Positions 26,617-36,295 of a stretch of 64,000 nucleotides of DNA are shown one piece after another. This stretch comes from an uncultured Lachnospiraceae bacterium (GTDB lineage Bacteria; Bacillota; Clostridia; Lachnospirales; Lachnospiraceae), in NCBI GenBank assembly GCA_902770965.1, contig CACXUY010000006.1, positions 1 to 64,000 of the forward strand, written 5' to 3'. The stretch's first letter is position 1. Each line of letters starts with the position of its first letter. Below the pieces are notes generated by a model. The model made no database searches. It was not told the origin of the DNA and was given only the letters and a program-made list of their open reading frames with translations. The position numbers and the translations under genes were made by a program.

Positions 26617-27681
26617 ATGAGAAAACAAGATGTTAAGGAACTCAGGAAAATCATAAAGCGCGATGACTCCGCGATCATCGACTGGATCTACAGCCTTTAC
26701 GTTAGCCCGGAAAACGAGCTGCGTTATGAGGCGCTGGAACGGCTAGGCAACATGGAGGATTCCGAGCGGTTTCGGCATGTGAAGATAATAAACAATGTAC
26801 TCAGCACCGCTCTCGGAAAACGGACATTCTCCGTCCCCCTCAAATTCCAGCAGGAAGAGCTTCTGCTGCTCAGGAAAAATGTTTCTGACAAGGATAATTT
26901 TACTAAGCTTAGGGATCTGCTTCTGGACAAGTATATTCACACCGACCCATATTATGCCATAGCGGTTCACATAGTGTACGATATCCCGAAAAAGCTGTCT
27001 GATGGAACCAGGGCAGACGATGGTTCTGAGGTCTACGACGCGCTGCTCTTCGCCGTCTGCCCCGCGAAGCTCACAAAATCAGCCCTCGGTTTTGAGAATG
27101 AACGTGTCAGCGAGCTGAAGCCCCGGTGGGTCATCGGCAATCCGAGCTTCGGTTTCCTCTACCCTTCGTTCAGCGAGCGCTCGGAAGACCGCAACGAGGC
27201 TGCTTTCTACTCGGCCGTCCCGGAAGAAGAAGCTTTCCTCGGTGATCTTTTCGAGGTCGCGGAACAGCCTATCAGTGAAAAAGCTCAGAAAGAAAGGTTC
27301 GCGCAGCTGATAGGCGACCTTCATCTCAACGTTGAGGATGCCGCCGGCCTGACAGCGGATCTCATAGAACGAGCCGAGGAGAACGACTCTGCTTCACTTG
27401 GCAAAGTCGACCTGTGGCGCATGGTTTCCGAAAGCGGGGTCACAGATGAAGAGTTCGAAGAAGCCTACAAGGAAGCCGGCAACAAGCCCATCCCCTTGGC
27501 GGCTGTCGCTTCGGCGAAGACGGTCATCCAAACAGACAGCGGTGTCATCACCGTCAAATCAGCTTTGGCGCCTTTGATAGAGACCAGGGAAATAGACGGC
27601 ACGACATATATCATGATACCGGCGGACGGAGCGGTGACAGTCAATGGGATGCCGGTAGCCGCTCTGAAGAGACATGAATGA
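26617..27681 (+). CDS. DUF4317 family protein
   Basis: A conserved Firmicutes protein of unknown function, about 354 residues and cytoplasmic. The start MRKQDVKELRKIIKRDD fits the family's Lys-rich opening, which is why the ATG at 26617 (AGGAG upstream) is chosen over an ATG 12 codons earlier that has no ribosome site. Recognisable stretches are DPYYAIAVHIVYDIP, DALLFAVCP and the FGFLYPSFSERSEDRNEAAFY segment typical of DUF4317. It stands alone between its promoter and a strong terminator. Confidence 0.8.
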   Translation: MRKQDVKELRKIIKRDDSAIIDWIYSLYVSPENELRYEALERLGNMEDSERFRHVKIINNVLSTALGKRTFSVPLKFQQEELLLLRKNVSDKDNFTKLRDLLLDKYIHTDPYYAIAVHIVYDIPKKLSDGTRADDGSEVYDALLFAVCPAKLTKSALGFENERVSELKPRWVIGNPSFGFLYPSFSERSEDRNEAAFYSAVPEEEAFLGDLFEVAEQPISEKAQKERFAQLIGDLHLNVEDAAGLTADLIERAEENDSASLGKVDLWRMVSESGVTDEEFEEAYKEAGNKPIPLAAVASAKTVIQTDSGVITVKSALAPLIETREIDGTTYIMIPADGAVTVNGMPVAALKRHE

Positions 27682-27708
27682 GCTGTTCTCAAAAGCTTAA
27701 CATGAAAC

Positions 27709-27747
27709 GAAAAACCTCTCCTGCCTTTTGTGGCAAGAGAGGTTTTT
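27709..27747. terminator. Bidirectional terminator
   Basis: AAAAACCTCTC...GAGAGGTTTTT with a short inner loop: A-run on the left and T-run on the right, so it can serve both the DUF4317 gene (+) and the tRNA pair (-). Confidence 0.85.
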
Positions 27748-27749
27748 AG

Positions 27750-27822
27750 TGGAGATGGAGGGATTCGAACCCTTGACCTCTGCGTTGCGAACGCAGCGCT
27801 CTCCCAGCTGAGCTACACCCCC
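27750..27822 (-). tRNA. tRNA-Ala (CGC)
   Basis: A 73-base cloverleaf: acceptor GGGGGTG/CATCTCC, D arm GCTC...GAGC, anticodon stem CTGCG/CGCAG around TTCGCAA giving anticodon CGC, T loop TTCGAAT. CCA is not encoded. The acceptor has two G-T pairs. Confidence 0.92.
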
Positions 27823-27965
27823 ATACTTCTTCATGACACCTACCAGCTATCCTTGAACATAAGCATGAAGAATAAAATTGTAAAGCAGCATTCTTTTGTA
27901 TGGATCCTTGCGAATCGAACATCATCACAAACCGTGACCTTATCGTCAGAAATCCTTGAAAAGAG

Positions 27966-28039
27966 TGGAGACAGTGGGGCTCGAACCCACGACCTCTCGC
28001 GTGTGAGGCGAACGCTCATCCCGGCTGAGCTATATCTCC
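27966..28039 (-). tRNA. tRNA-Val (CAC)
   Basis: A 74-base cloverleaf: acceptor GGAGATA/TGTCTCC, anticodon stem TTCGC/GCGAG around CTCACAC giving anticodon CAC, T arm GTGGG-TTCGAGC-CCCAC. CCA is not encoded. It lies upstream of tRNA-Ala on the same strand. Confidence 0.92.
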
Positions 28040-28234
28040 AACAACCGCTCCGAAGACCAGTAATAAGTATTATAGCAGATAAAAAATAAATATCAAGTGG
28101 ATTTTTTATAAGCTCCAGCAAACGTCAATAAAACACCAATAGAAGGCCGATACAAGTCTATTAGAAGCTCCAAAAAAGACAATATACGGTCAATGCAAGA
28201 GTCAATACAAGCTCCAAAAAAAAGAAAAAAAGAC

Positions 28235-28263
28235 TTGACAATCATCCTCTGGAGATATACAAT
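28235..28263 (+). promoter_or_regulatory. Promoter of tRNA-Arg
   Basis: TTGACA (28235-28240), an exact 17-bp spacer and TACAAT (28258-28263), with transcription start expected about 20 bases before the tRNA. Confidence 0.85.
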
Positions 28264-28290
28264 TGCAACGTTGCATAGCTCATGCACGAT

Positions 28291-28364
<74 letters not shown>

Positions 28365-28374
28365 CTTGGCGGAA

Positions 28375-28406
28375 ACCTTCGGCAGATGGATGCCGGAGGT
28401 TTTTTT
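28375..28406 (+). terminator. Terminator of tRNA-Arg
   Basis: ACCTTCGGCA-loop-TGCCGGAGGT followed by TTTTTT, 10 bases after the tRNA. Confidence 0.88.
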
Positions 28407-28504
28407 GTCGTTTCTTTGTCATTTGTTTGTCATTTCTTTATCGTCGAATTGCGTCCGAAACCATATGAATACGTTGTACATGAATTGATTTGTCGTTGAT
28501 TTTC

Positions 28505-28539
28505 AAAAAAGGAGGCATAAGCCGCGCAGCTTATGCCTC
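28505..28539 (-). terminator. Terminator downstream of the GH3 gene
   Basis: A perfect 11-bp stem GAGGCATAAGC/GCTTATGCCTC with a T-run on the minus-strand side. Confidence 0.75.
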
Positions 28540-28632
28540 TTATTCTGTTATTTATTTATTCAGCACCCTAAGATAACTGTTAGGATACAGGACGAAGTGC
28601 TTGTCCCTCGGACGTATTATAACAATTATCTT

Positions 28633-28670
28633 GGGGGGCGGACAAGGCGCGCAGCGCCTCTGACCGCCCC
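28633..28670 (-). other. GC-rich hairpin just after the GH3 gene
   Basis: GGGGCGG...CCGCCCC with an inner GGCGC/GCGCC pairing. It lies 21 bp after the GH3 stop and lacks a T-run; it may protect the mRNA 3' end. Confidence 0.5.
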
Positions 28671-28691
28671 TCAACGCGCTTCTTGTAGCCA

Positions 28692-31601
28692 TTACTTGCC
28701 TTCCGCGACGCGCTTCTTGTAGTTCTTGATCAGCTGCCACAGCAGGAAGCAGCCAAGAGCGCCAAGCACTACGTCACAGGCGATGAGAGCCTTGTTCCAA
28801 GTCGGCATTCCGGGATTCAGGTTCTCGGGAGCGTATGCACGGCTGTTGACAACAGCATACAGGCAGTTGTGGACAGCGTCGCGCATAGCCTTCTGAGCGC
28901 CGTTGGTCTCACGGAACTGGACGTTGTTCGTAGCGGTAGGATAGTTGACGAGCATGAGGTCCGTACCATTGCGGATAGCCTGGTCAGAGCTCATGTATCC
29001 GTATACTCCGAAGTAGTCGGTCAGGACGAAGCCCTTGAAGCCCCACTCGTCACGAAGGACAGTCTTCTGAAGCTCCTTTGTGCCGCCGGCCCAGCGGTTG
29101 CCAATATAATTGAACGAGGACATCATCGCGGCGATCTCGGTGTTCTTGACACAGATCTCGAAAGGACGCAGATAGATCTCGCGGAGTGCCTGCTCATTGG
29201 TCCAGGTGCAAAGCATGTCGCAGCGGTTGGCTTCCTGATCGTTCAGCGCGAAATGCTTGTAGTAAGGATACACGCCGTTCTCCCAGGCGCCTTTACCTGC
29301 CTCAGCGGCAAGGCAGCCGGACAGCAGGCCGTCCTCTGACCAGTACTCAAAGTTACGTCCCGCAAAAGCCGTGCGGTGGATATTCATGGCAGGAGCATAC
29401 CAGCCGGACACATCCATCTCGTTGGCCATCTTGCCAATGCTGTCGCCGAACTCATGAGCCAGCTCTTTGTTCCAGGTAGCTGCGATCACAACGCCCACAG
29501 GGAAGCCGAGAGAGCCGACTCCGGTGAAGTTGTTGTTGATCGAGGCAGGACCGTCGCAGTCATTCGTGCGGACCTTGCCTATGGAAGCAACTTCGTTGGT
29601 CTGATAGCCGCCGAGTGAGATCAGGGCGTTCATGTCATCAAGCGTCATCTTGTTAAGGAGCTCGTCCCACTTCGGATCGTCCTTGTCAAGGCCGCGCAGG
29701 TCAGCGAGCGTGATATTGCTTGAAGCGCCGGTAGTCACAGCCTCCGCGTCAGGATCCTCATCCGCTGCAGTCGCCTCAGCGGTCAGGTAATTGCTGATAT
29801 TGTAGAAGGTTGACTTGTGCTCCGCATCCAGCTCATAGCTTGCGGGAGCTGCGGTGGCAGCCGCGTAGTTGGCGAACTTGTTCGCGCGGGACAGATACTC
29901 CACATTTCCGGCAGCATAGTCAAACTGGTTGACAGCAGCGACCTGGTCGCTCTCACGCTTGTTGTTCTCACCGTAGATCACTGTGGCGGCGACATTGTAG
30001 TTCTTGCTGTCAAGGATCGTGTGTGAATCCGAATTGATCGAGATAACGTAATCGCCCTCCTCAAGGACATAGCACTTCGCCGTCTTATAATCGTAAGACG
30101 CAAGATCCTCAACCGCGAAGCTGATCTTCACGGTCTCGGAGGCGCCGGGTTCGATGACGCCGGTCTTCTCGAACTGGACAAGGTTCGCGGTCGCCTTCTC
30201 GATGCCGCCATCGGTATAAGGCGGGTTGAAATAGACTTCGACGACATCCTTGCCGGCGACCTTGCCGGTATTGGTGACGGTGACGTCAAAGCTGATCTGT
30301 CCGTTTGCTTCGGTGATCTCGCCCATCTTCTGTTCGAAGGTGGTATAGCTCAAGCCGTAGCCGAAAGGATACTGTACTACTTCGTCATAGTTGATAACAC
30401 CCTCAGCGCCGGCCGTCTCATAGAAACGATAGCCTACATAGATGCCTTCCACATAATTGACAAAGCTGGCAAGAGCGGTAGAGGAATTGCCGACTACGGC
30501 GAACTCATCCATGTTGGTGTAGTTGAAGTCGCCAAAGTTGTTGAACCAAGGCGCGTCTTCAAAATCATAGATAAAGGTATCGATAAGCTTTGCGGAAGGG
30601 TTGACCTGACCGGACATGATTCGTCCAAGGGACTTCATGCCGACATGACCCTGTCCTGCCGACCAAAGCACACCCTTAATCTCGGGATGCTCCTCTATAA
30701 AGCCCATCTCGAAGGCATTTGCTCCGTTGTAAAGCAGGATGACTTTGTCGAAGTTCTCGCAGACAAGGTCGATCAGCTCCTCTTCACGATTGTCAAGCTG
30801 CAGATAATGGTCGCCCTCATCCCAGTCCTTGCCTTCATTGAGCGTGTCGTCATATTTTCCGTTCGTGTAAGTAGTGCCATCATGATAAGACCCGTTGACC
30901 AACGCGGTCATGTCATTCGGAAGGTCAGCGCCCTCACCGCCGGAACGGCTGATGACGATCAGCGCGGTGTCAGAGAAATTCTTGGCATTCGTTATCAGCT
31001 CATCAGTGTAAGCCGAGACATTGGGCTCCGGAAGAGTCCAATCCTGGGCCCACATGCCGACAACGGGGCGATCCGGCTTGTAAGCAGTATAGAACTTGGT
31101 AAGCTCGTCATTGACGACGATACCGGCATCTGCAAGGCTCGTAAGGATATCCGTTGAAGGATATGCGTCGTTGAGAGCACCTGAACCGGCGCCGCCAAGG
31201 ATGGGGTTGATGGAAGCCCATCCAAAGACGTTAAGCTTTGCATCGGCGGCAAGCGGCAGTATGTCGTCGGTGTTCTCCAGAAGGGCGATGCCCTCGTCGC
31301 CGATCTTGACGCACAATTCAGCCGCTGCGTCACTGGTCGCGGCATTGATGGTGCCGCCTCCGGTCACCAGGTTGATCATGGTCTTCATGGGACCCGTCAG
31401 AATCTGGTTCAGGCAGATGACGATGGCAAGAATCGCCGCAAGGATAGCGCTTCCTCGGATTAATTTTTTCTTAGAAGCTTTCATCTTGCCAACCGCGATC
31501 GCGATAATGATAGCCAGGACAATAGCCACTGCCATCACTATCAGGTAGCTTTTGATTGATGTAATAACATTCATTACATCATCCATGTTGATTGACAACA
31601 T
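28692..31601 (-). CDS. Membrane-anchored GH3 beta-glucosidase with permuted domain order
   Basis: A 969-residue glycoside hydrolase family 3 protein. N-terminal helices (about 12-70) anchor it. The usual GH3 order is reversed: the C-terminal alpha/beta domain comes first (about 95-400, IVISRSGGEGADLPN), then a fibronectin-III-like domain (about 440-545, DVTVTNTGKVAGKDVVEVYF), then the catalytic TIM barrel (about 660-910). KGFVLTDYFG near residue 862 carries the likely nucleophile Asp. A C-terminal helix follows. Reversed GH3 enzymes are known from Butyrivibrio and Ruminococcus. It likely releases glucose from beta-glucosides at the cell surface. The ATG follows AAAGGAGGAGAAAACT. Confidence 0.9.
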   Translation of the reverse strand: MLSINMDDVMNVITSIKSYLIVMAVAIVLAIIIAIAVGKMKASKKKLIRGSAILAAILAIVICLNQILTGPMKTMINLVTGGGTINAATSDAAAELCVKIGDEGIALLENTDDILPLAADAKLNVFGWASINPILGGAGSGALNDAYPSTDILTSLADAGIVVNDELTKFYTAYKPDRPVVGMWAQDWTLPEPNVSAYTDELITNAKNFSDTALIVISRSGGEGADLPNDMTALVNGSYHDGTTYTNGKYDDTLNEGKDWDEGDHYLQLDNREEELIDLVCENFDKVILLYNGANAFEMGFIEEHPEIKGVLWSAGQGHVGMKSLGRIMSGQVNPSAKLIDTFIYDFEDAPWFNNFGDFNYTNMDEFAVVGNSSTALASFVNYVEGIYVGYRFYETAGAEGVINYDEVVQYPFGYGLSYTTFEQKMGEITEANGQISFDVTVTNTGKVAGKDVVEVYFNPPYTDGGIEKATANLVQFEKTGVIEPGASETVKISFAVEDLASYDYKTAKCYVLEEGDYVISINSDSHTILDSKNYNVAATVIYGENNKRESDQVAAVNQFDYAAGNVEYLSRANKFANYAAATAAPASYELDAEHKSTFYNISNYLTAEATAADEDPDAEAVTTGASSNITLADLRGLDKDDPKWDELLNKMTLDDMNALISLGGYQTNEVASIGKVRTNDCDGPASINNNFTGVGSLGFPVGVVIAATWNKELAHEFGDSIGKMANEMDVSGWYAPAMNIHRTAFAGRNFEYWSEDGLLSGCLAAEAGKGAWENGVYPYYKHFALNDQEANRCDMLCTWTNEQALREIYLRPFEICVKNTEIAAMMSSFNYIGNRWAGGTKELQKTVLRDEWGFKGFVLTDYFGVYGYMSSDQAIRNGTDLMLVNYPTATNNVQFRETNGAQKAMRDAVHNCLYAVVNSRAYAPENLNPGMPTWNKALIACDVVLGALGCFLLWQLIKNYKKRVAEGK

Positions 31602-31819
31602 AGTTTTCTCCTCCTTTTATTTATTATAAAGAGCTATTACTACCTCCTTATAGCTATAGAAATATTGTATGGCGCTTAATCATGCCGGCCGGTCATATAA
31701 ACCGCTCTCACGGGCAGCCATGGACCGTGGGAGAAACCTTTCATGCCTGCTGTCACGGGCACGCGCCCACAGACGGTCATGAACGCTTTTCTTTCATACC
31801 GCCGCAGTCCGATATCACG

Positions 31820-33838
31820 TCACATACAGGCAAATACCACCGAAGAGGTAGGCCTCATCTCAAACGATATGCGCCCCTGCCGGATCACAATGGGCATCCG
31901 TCCGACGTTGTAGCCGTCCTCCGTGGTCTCAAGCAGCCTGACCATGCTTCCATTCTCAGGGGCTCCGACCATGTCCACCGACAGCTCCACCCTCCGATAA
32001 TAGTTGCCGCTGTTCACGGCTACCACTATCCTGTCATTCTCAAGGAAGCGTCCATACGCGACCAGGCCATGCTCTCCCGCCATGCTGATGAGCGCGCCCC
32101 TTCGGAGAGCCTTATGCTGCTTTCTCAGGCTTATAGTATATCTATGAAACTCTATCAGCTCCCAGTTCTCACTCCCCCAAGGGAAGGGTCTTCTGTTATC
32201 CGGGTCTGTCCAGCCGCACATCCCGGTCTCATCTCCGTAATAAAGAGTCGGCGCGCCTGTCCAGGTCATCATCATGACCACGCCCGCCCTGTAAAGTCCG
32301 GGGCGGATCCCCTCCGAAGCAGCATTGGAGCCCCTGCTCATCAGCCTTCCCGGGGTCTTGTTCGTGCGGGTCATGAAACGCGAATGGTCGTGGTTGTCAA
32401 GCTGGTTCATCGCGCATTCCCTGGAACATCCAGGAAATGAGATCAGCGCCTTCTCCATGTTCTTCCAGAACAGGTAGCCGTTGCAATCCGCATCCTCGCT
32501 GTAGCGGTCACTGTGCTTCTCCATGCCTGTCAAAAACCAGGTCACCGGCTCCATGAAAGCATCGTAGTTCATGACCGTGTCCCATTGGCTTCCATCCAGC
32601 CATGCTGCCGCATTTCCGTAATGCTCCGCAAGTATCAGCGCGTTAGGATTCGCCTCCTTGACCGTCCTGCGGAACCGCTTCCAAAACAGGTGGTTGAACT
32701 CCTCTACATGGCCCAGATCAGCGGCTACATCAAGCCTCCAGCCGTCTGCGTTATAAGGCGGCGATACCCATTTCGCGGCTATGCGCAGTATCTCCCTGCA
32801 TAATTTCTCGCTGCCCTCATAGTTCAGCTTAGGCAGCGTCACGAATCCCCACCAGCTCTCATAAGTGCCGTTCGGCAAAAATTTGAAGAAGCTGCGGTAA
32901 GGACTTGAGGGATTCATGTATGCTCCCCTGTCCTCTTTGCCTGCGTTCTTATAGAAGCCCTCCCTGTCCATCCATTTGTGGAATGAACCGCAATGGTTAA
33001 AAACGCCGTCGAGTATGAGCTTCATCCCCCTGCGGTGTATCTCCTCGGACAATTCTATGAAAAGCTTGTCGGAAGCCTCCAGATTCGCCGCGTCCGTCGT
33101 CCTCTCGATATAGCGGGTCGCCATCTGGTTATTTCCCACCCAGTCCGGAACCTGCTCGCCGTTATCCTTCACGATCCTGCCGAAATGAGGATCAATGTGG
33201 TCATAATCCTGCGTATCATATTTATGGTTCGATGGCGACACAAAGAGGGGGTTGAAATATATCACCTCAACGCCAAGATACTGCAGATAGTCAAGCTTGC
33301 TTCGCACGCCCGCCAGATCTCCGCCATAAAAATTGTGCACGTCCAGCGGCTGCGGCAGGCTGTTCCAATGAGCCGTCCTGTGAGCGGCATAACCTCTCTC
33401 GTAGAGATATTCTCGCTCCGTCACATCGTTGGTCTGGTCTCCGTTGCAGAAACGATCCGTAAATATCTGATACATGACCGCGCCTCGTGACCATTTAGGT
33501 ATGATAAAACCCGGATGTATCACGAAAAAACAATCCGACGGGACGGTTTCATGTATGCCGCGCCGGCTCAAATATACAGTCCGGCTGCCTTGAAGCAATT
33601 CATAGTAGTAAGTAGTTATTTCCTTCAGAGGAGGAGTTGTGGCCTCATATATCAGATACCGGCCATTGTCTGTCTTGATCTTCATGGCTATCCGAAGCCC
33701 GCCTACGACGACCCATGCAAATGTATTGGTCCTCTCTTTGACTCGCAGCCGCAGGGTCACACAGCCTCCGACCTCTGGCTCTATGGGAGTGCGGAACTCC
33801 TCAGATTCATCCGCAAAACATTGTTTTAAATACTGCAT
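31820..33838 (-). CDS. GH13 neopullulanase/cyclomaltodextrinase-like alpha-glucosidase
   Basis: A 672-residue family 13 enzyme with an N-terminal beta-sandwich (about 1-130) of the cyclomaltodextrinase type. The TIM barrel follows: IYFNPLFVSPSNHKYDTQDY, LDGVFNHCG, GWRLDVAADLG (nucleophile Asp near 367), LILAEHYGN (acid/base Glu near 404) and QLDNHDHSRF (stabilising Asp near 480), then a C-terminal beta-sandwich. No signal peptide, so it acts on imported maltodextrins, complementing MalQ. The ATG lies only 4 bp after the ftsH stop and has a weak ribosome site. Confidence 0.9.
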   Translation of the reverse strand: MQYLKQCFADESEEFRTPIEPEVGGCVTLRLRVKERTNTFAWVVVGGLRIAMKIKTDNGRYLIYEATTPPLKEITTYYYELLQGSRTVYLSRRGIHETVPSDCFFVIHPGFIIPKWSRGAVMYQIFTDRFCNGDQTNDVTEREYLYERGYAAHRTAHWNSLPQPLDVHNFYGGDLAGVRSKLDYLQYLGVEVIYFNPLFVSPSNHKYDTQDYDHIDPHFGRIVKDNGEQVPDWVGNNQMATRYIERTTDAANLEASDKLFIELSEEIHRRGMKLILDGVFNHCGSFHKWMDREGFYKNAGKEDRGAYMNPSSPYRSFFKFLPNGTYESWWGFVTLPKLNYEGSEKLCREILRIAAKWVSPPYNADGWRLDVAADLGHVEEFNHLFWKRFRRTVKEANPNALILAEHYGNAAAWLDGSQWDTVMNYDAFMEPVTWFLTGMEKHSDRYSEDADCNGYLFWKNMEKALISFPGCSRECAMNQLDNHDHSRFMTRTNKTPGRLMSRGSNAASEGIRPGLYRAGVVMMMTWTGAPTLYYGDETGMCGWTDPDNRRPFPWGSENWELIEFHRYTISLRKQHKALRRGALISMAGEHGLVAYGRFLENDRIVVAVNSGNYYRRVELSVDMVGAPENGSMVRLLETTEDGYNVGRMPIVIRQGRISFEMRPTSSVVFACM

Positions 33839-33841
33839 CCT

Positions 33842-35659
33842 TTATTGTCTTTCAAATAGAGCTTCGAATTCTTCACGCGAGAGCTTCTCTTTCTCGAGAA
33901 GGAGCTTTGCGCTCTTATGAAGAACATCGAGATTTTCCTCCAGAAGCTTCCTGGCTTTTTCATAGCTTTCATCGATGATCCTCTTGATCTCTTTGTCGAT
34001 GGAAGCCGCCATCTCCTCACTGTATCCGCGGGTGTGCGCGAAGTCCCTGCCTATGAACACCTCGTTCTCATCATCCCCCAGATTCAGCATCCCCACCTTG
34101 TCCGACATGCCGTATTTCATGACCATGTCTTTTGCATATGCTGTTGCCTGCTTGATATCCTGCGACGCGCCGGTAGTTATGTCATTGAAAATGATCTCCT
34201 CGGCTATACGGCCGCCTAAAAGAACCTGTATCTCCTGCTCGATCCATCCTTTGGTGACAAACATGTCGTCTTTTTCAGGAAGCGGCATGGTATAGCCCGC
34301 AGCTCCGACTCCCGTGGGAATTATCGAGACCAGATGGACCGGTCCTACGTCAGGAAGCAAATGGAATAAAATAGCATGGCCCGATTCGTGATAAGCCGTG
34401 ATCCTGCGTTCCTTTTCCGAAACGACACGGCTGTGTTTCTCCTGTCCTATACCGACCTTCACAAAGGCTTTGTCGATATCGGACTTATTGATGAACTCGC
34501 GATTATTCTTCGCGGCGATTATCGCGGCCTCGTTCATGAGGTTCTCAAGATCCGCGCCCGAAAAGCCTGCCGTCGTCCTTGCAATGGTCTCCAGGTCAAC
34601 GTCGTCTGCGATGGGCTTGCCCTTGGAATGCACCTTCAGTATACTCGCCCTGCCCTTTATGTCAGGACGGGAAACGCCTACCTTGCGGTCAAAGCGCCCC
34701 GGTCTCATAATAGCGGGATCAAGTATGTCCACTCTGTTTGTAGCCGCTATGACGATGATGCCTTCATTTACCCCAAATCCATCCATCTCAACCAGCATCT
34801 GATTAAGGGTCTGCTCGCGCTCATCATGTCCTCCGCCCATACCGGCTCCGCGGCGGCGTGCGACGGCGTCTATCTCATCGATAAATACGATGCAAGGTGA
34901 CTTCTTCTTCGCGTCCGTAAAAAGATCCCTGACACGGGAGGCGCCCACGCCTACGAACATCTCAACGAAATCAGATCCCGAAATGCTGAAGAACGGCACT
35001 CCCGCTTCTCCGGCGATGGCCTTTGCCATCAAGGTCTTACCTGTGCCGGGAGGTCCTACGAGAAGGATTCCCTTCGGAATCCTGGCTCCCACGCGGGTAT
35101 ATTTACCGGGGTCACGAAGGAAATCCACGATCTCCTCCAATTCCTCTTTCTCTTCATCAAGGCCCGCTATATCGTCAAAGCGCACCTGGCTGTCGGTGAC
35201 TACCGCCGCCCGGCTCTTGCCGAAATCCATCATCTTGTTGCCGCCAGAACCCTGCTGGCTGCGCGACAGCATCAGCGCCATGAACACCAGGGCGCCGGCG
35301 CAAAGGACTATCATCAAGATATCTGCCGGTCCCGTCCTGTTCTCTATATTCGTCATGCTCCAGGAAACATCCGGATACTCCAAAAGCGTATTCCTGATGT
35401 CGTTCACATCCGACACGTAAAAGAAATAGCTCTTTCCGTCGGTCTCATATACGACAGACCCCGTCGGAGTCGCCTCGTTCTGATGTATCTCGACATTCTT
35501 TGCTCTTCCGCTCTTTACATCCTGTATAAATGCCGTGTAGCTTCCCTCGTTCTGGTTCACCAGAGAAGACGCCGACATGCGAAACAAGAGATAGAACCCG
35601 AATAATACCGCGCACATCACCAGGTAAAAATATGGGCTTCTGTTCCTCTCTGAAATCAA
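33842..35659 (-). CDS. ftsH: ATP-dependent zinc metalloprotease FtsH
   Basis: A membrane AAA+ protease that degrades misfolded and regulatory membrane proteins. Of 605 residues, two membrane helices flank an extracytoplasmic domain (about 1-135). The AAA domain has Walker A GPPGTGKT near 203, [15 protein letters not shown] and the SRH ([10 protein letters not shown]). The protease site is [12 protein letters not shown] near 425. The C-terminus is short. The start is TTG at 35659 with GGAGGGAGAAAAAAAG upstream, and it overlaps the hpt stop (TTGA), so the two are translationally coupled. Confidence 0.97.
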   Translation of the reverse strand: MISERNRSPYFYLVMCAVLFGFYLLFRMSASSLVNQNEGSYTAFIQDVKSGRAKNVEIHQNEATPTGSVVYETDGKSYFFYVSDVNDIRNTLLEYPDVSWSMTNIENRTGPADILMIVLCAGALVFMALMLSRSQQGSGGNKMMDFGKSRAAVVTDSQVRFDDIAGLDEEKEELEEIVDFLRDPGKYTRVGARIPKGILLVGPPGTGKTLMAKAIAGEAGVPFFSISGSDFVEMFVGVGASRVRDLFTDAKKKSPCIVFIDEIDAVARRRGAGMGGGHDEREQTLNQMLVEMDGFGVNEGIIVIAATNRVDILDPAIMRPGRFDRKVGVSRPDIKGRASILKVHSKGKPIADDVDLETIARTTAGFSGADLENLMNEAAIIAAKNNREFINKSDIDKAFVKVGIGQEKHSRVVSEKERRITAYHESGHAILFHLLPDVGPVHLVSIIPTGVGAAGYTMPLPEKDDMFVTKGWIEQEIQVLLGGRIAEEIIFNDITTGASQDIKQATAYAKDMVMKYGMSDKVGMLNLGDDENEVFIGRDFAHTRGYSEEMAASIDKEIKRIIDESYEKARKLLEENLDVLHKSAKLLLEKEKLSREEFEALFERQ

Positions 35660-36201
35660 TTCTTTTTTTCTCCCTCCGAATCCTGTTCGACTATTCCGAT
35701 AAAGGGCAGGGCGCGGTATTGCTGGTCATAATCCAGACCATATCCTACTACAAACAGATCCTCGATCGTAAAACCAAGATAATCTATCTTTATTTCAGGA
35801 TGAATCCTGCGCGAAGGCTTGTCGAGCAGCGTCGCAAGCTTCAGGCAGGCAGGCTTCATCTCAAGCAGCATCGGTATGAGCACTGACAGCGTATTGCCCG
35901 TATCCACGATATCCTCTACCAAAATGACATTTCGCCCCTCGATGGAGTGCTCCGGCTTCTTGCTGAAGGTAAGAGTGCCCGTTGACGTAGTGCCCTGATA
36001 ACTGTGGCAGCTGATGAAATCCATCGTCGTGGGTATCGTGAGATGCTTTGCCAACTCGCACATAAAGAAAACACTGCCCTTAAGTATGCCCAGCAAATGT
36101 ACAGTCTGTCCGGCAAAATCCTGATTGATCTGGTCTGCCAGAACCTTTATTCTCGCTTCTGTCTCCTTAGATGAAATCAACACACTTATTTTTTCGCTCA
36201 T
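35656..36201 (-). CDS. hpt: Hypoxanthine phosphoribosyltransferase
   Basis: Salvages hypoxanthine and guanine to IMP and GMP. The 181 residues contain the PRPP-binding motif [16 protein letters not shown], the [10 protein letters not shown] segment and [17 protein letters not shown] near the end. The ATG at 36201 follows GGAGGGAAGTC. It stands in the classic tilS-hpt-ftsH order. Confidence 0.96.
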   Translation of the reverse strand: MSEKISVLISSKETEARIKVLADQINQDFAGQTVHLLGILKGSVFFMCELAKHLTIPTTMDFISCHSYQGTTSTGTLTFSKKPEHSIEGRNVILVEDIVDTGNTLSVLIPMLLEMKPACLKLATLLDKPSRRIHPEIKIDYLGFTIEDLFVVGYGLDYDQQYRALPFIGIVEQDSEGEKKN

Positions 36202-36295
36202 GACTTCCCTCCAAATATGACCCTTTAGCAGCATGGATCGATAAAGAACCGGCTGTTAGCGGCTGCGGTTACCCGGTGTTTTCTCCGCATCTGTA

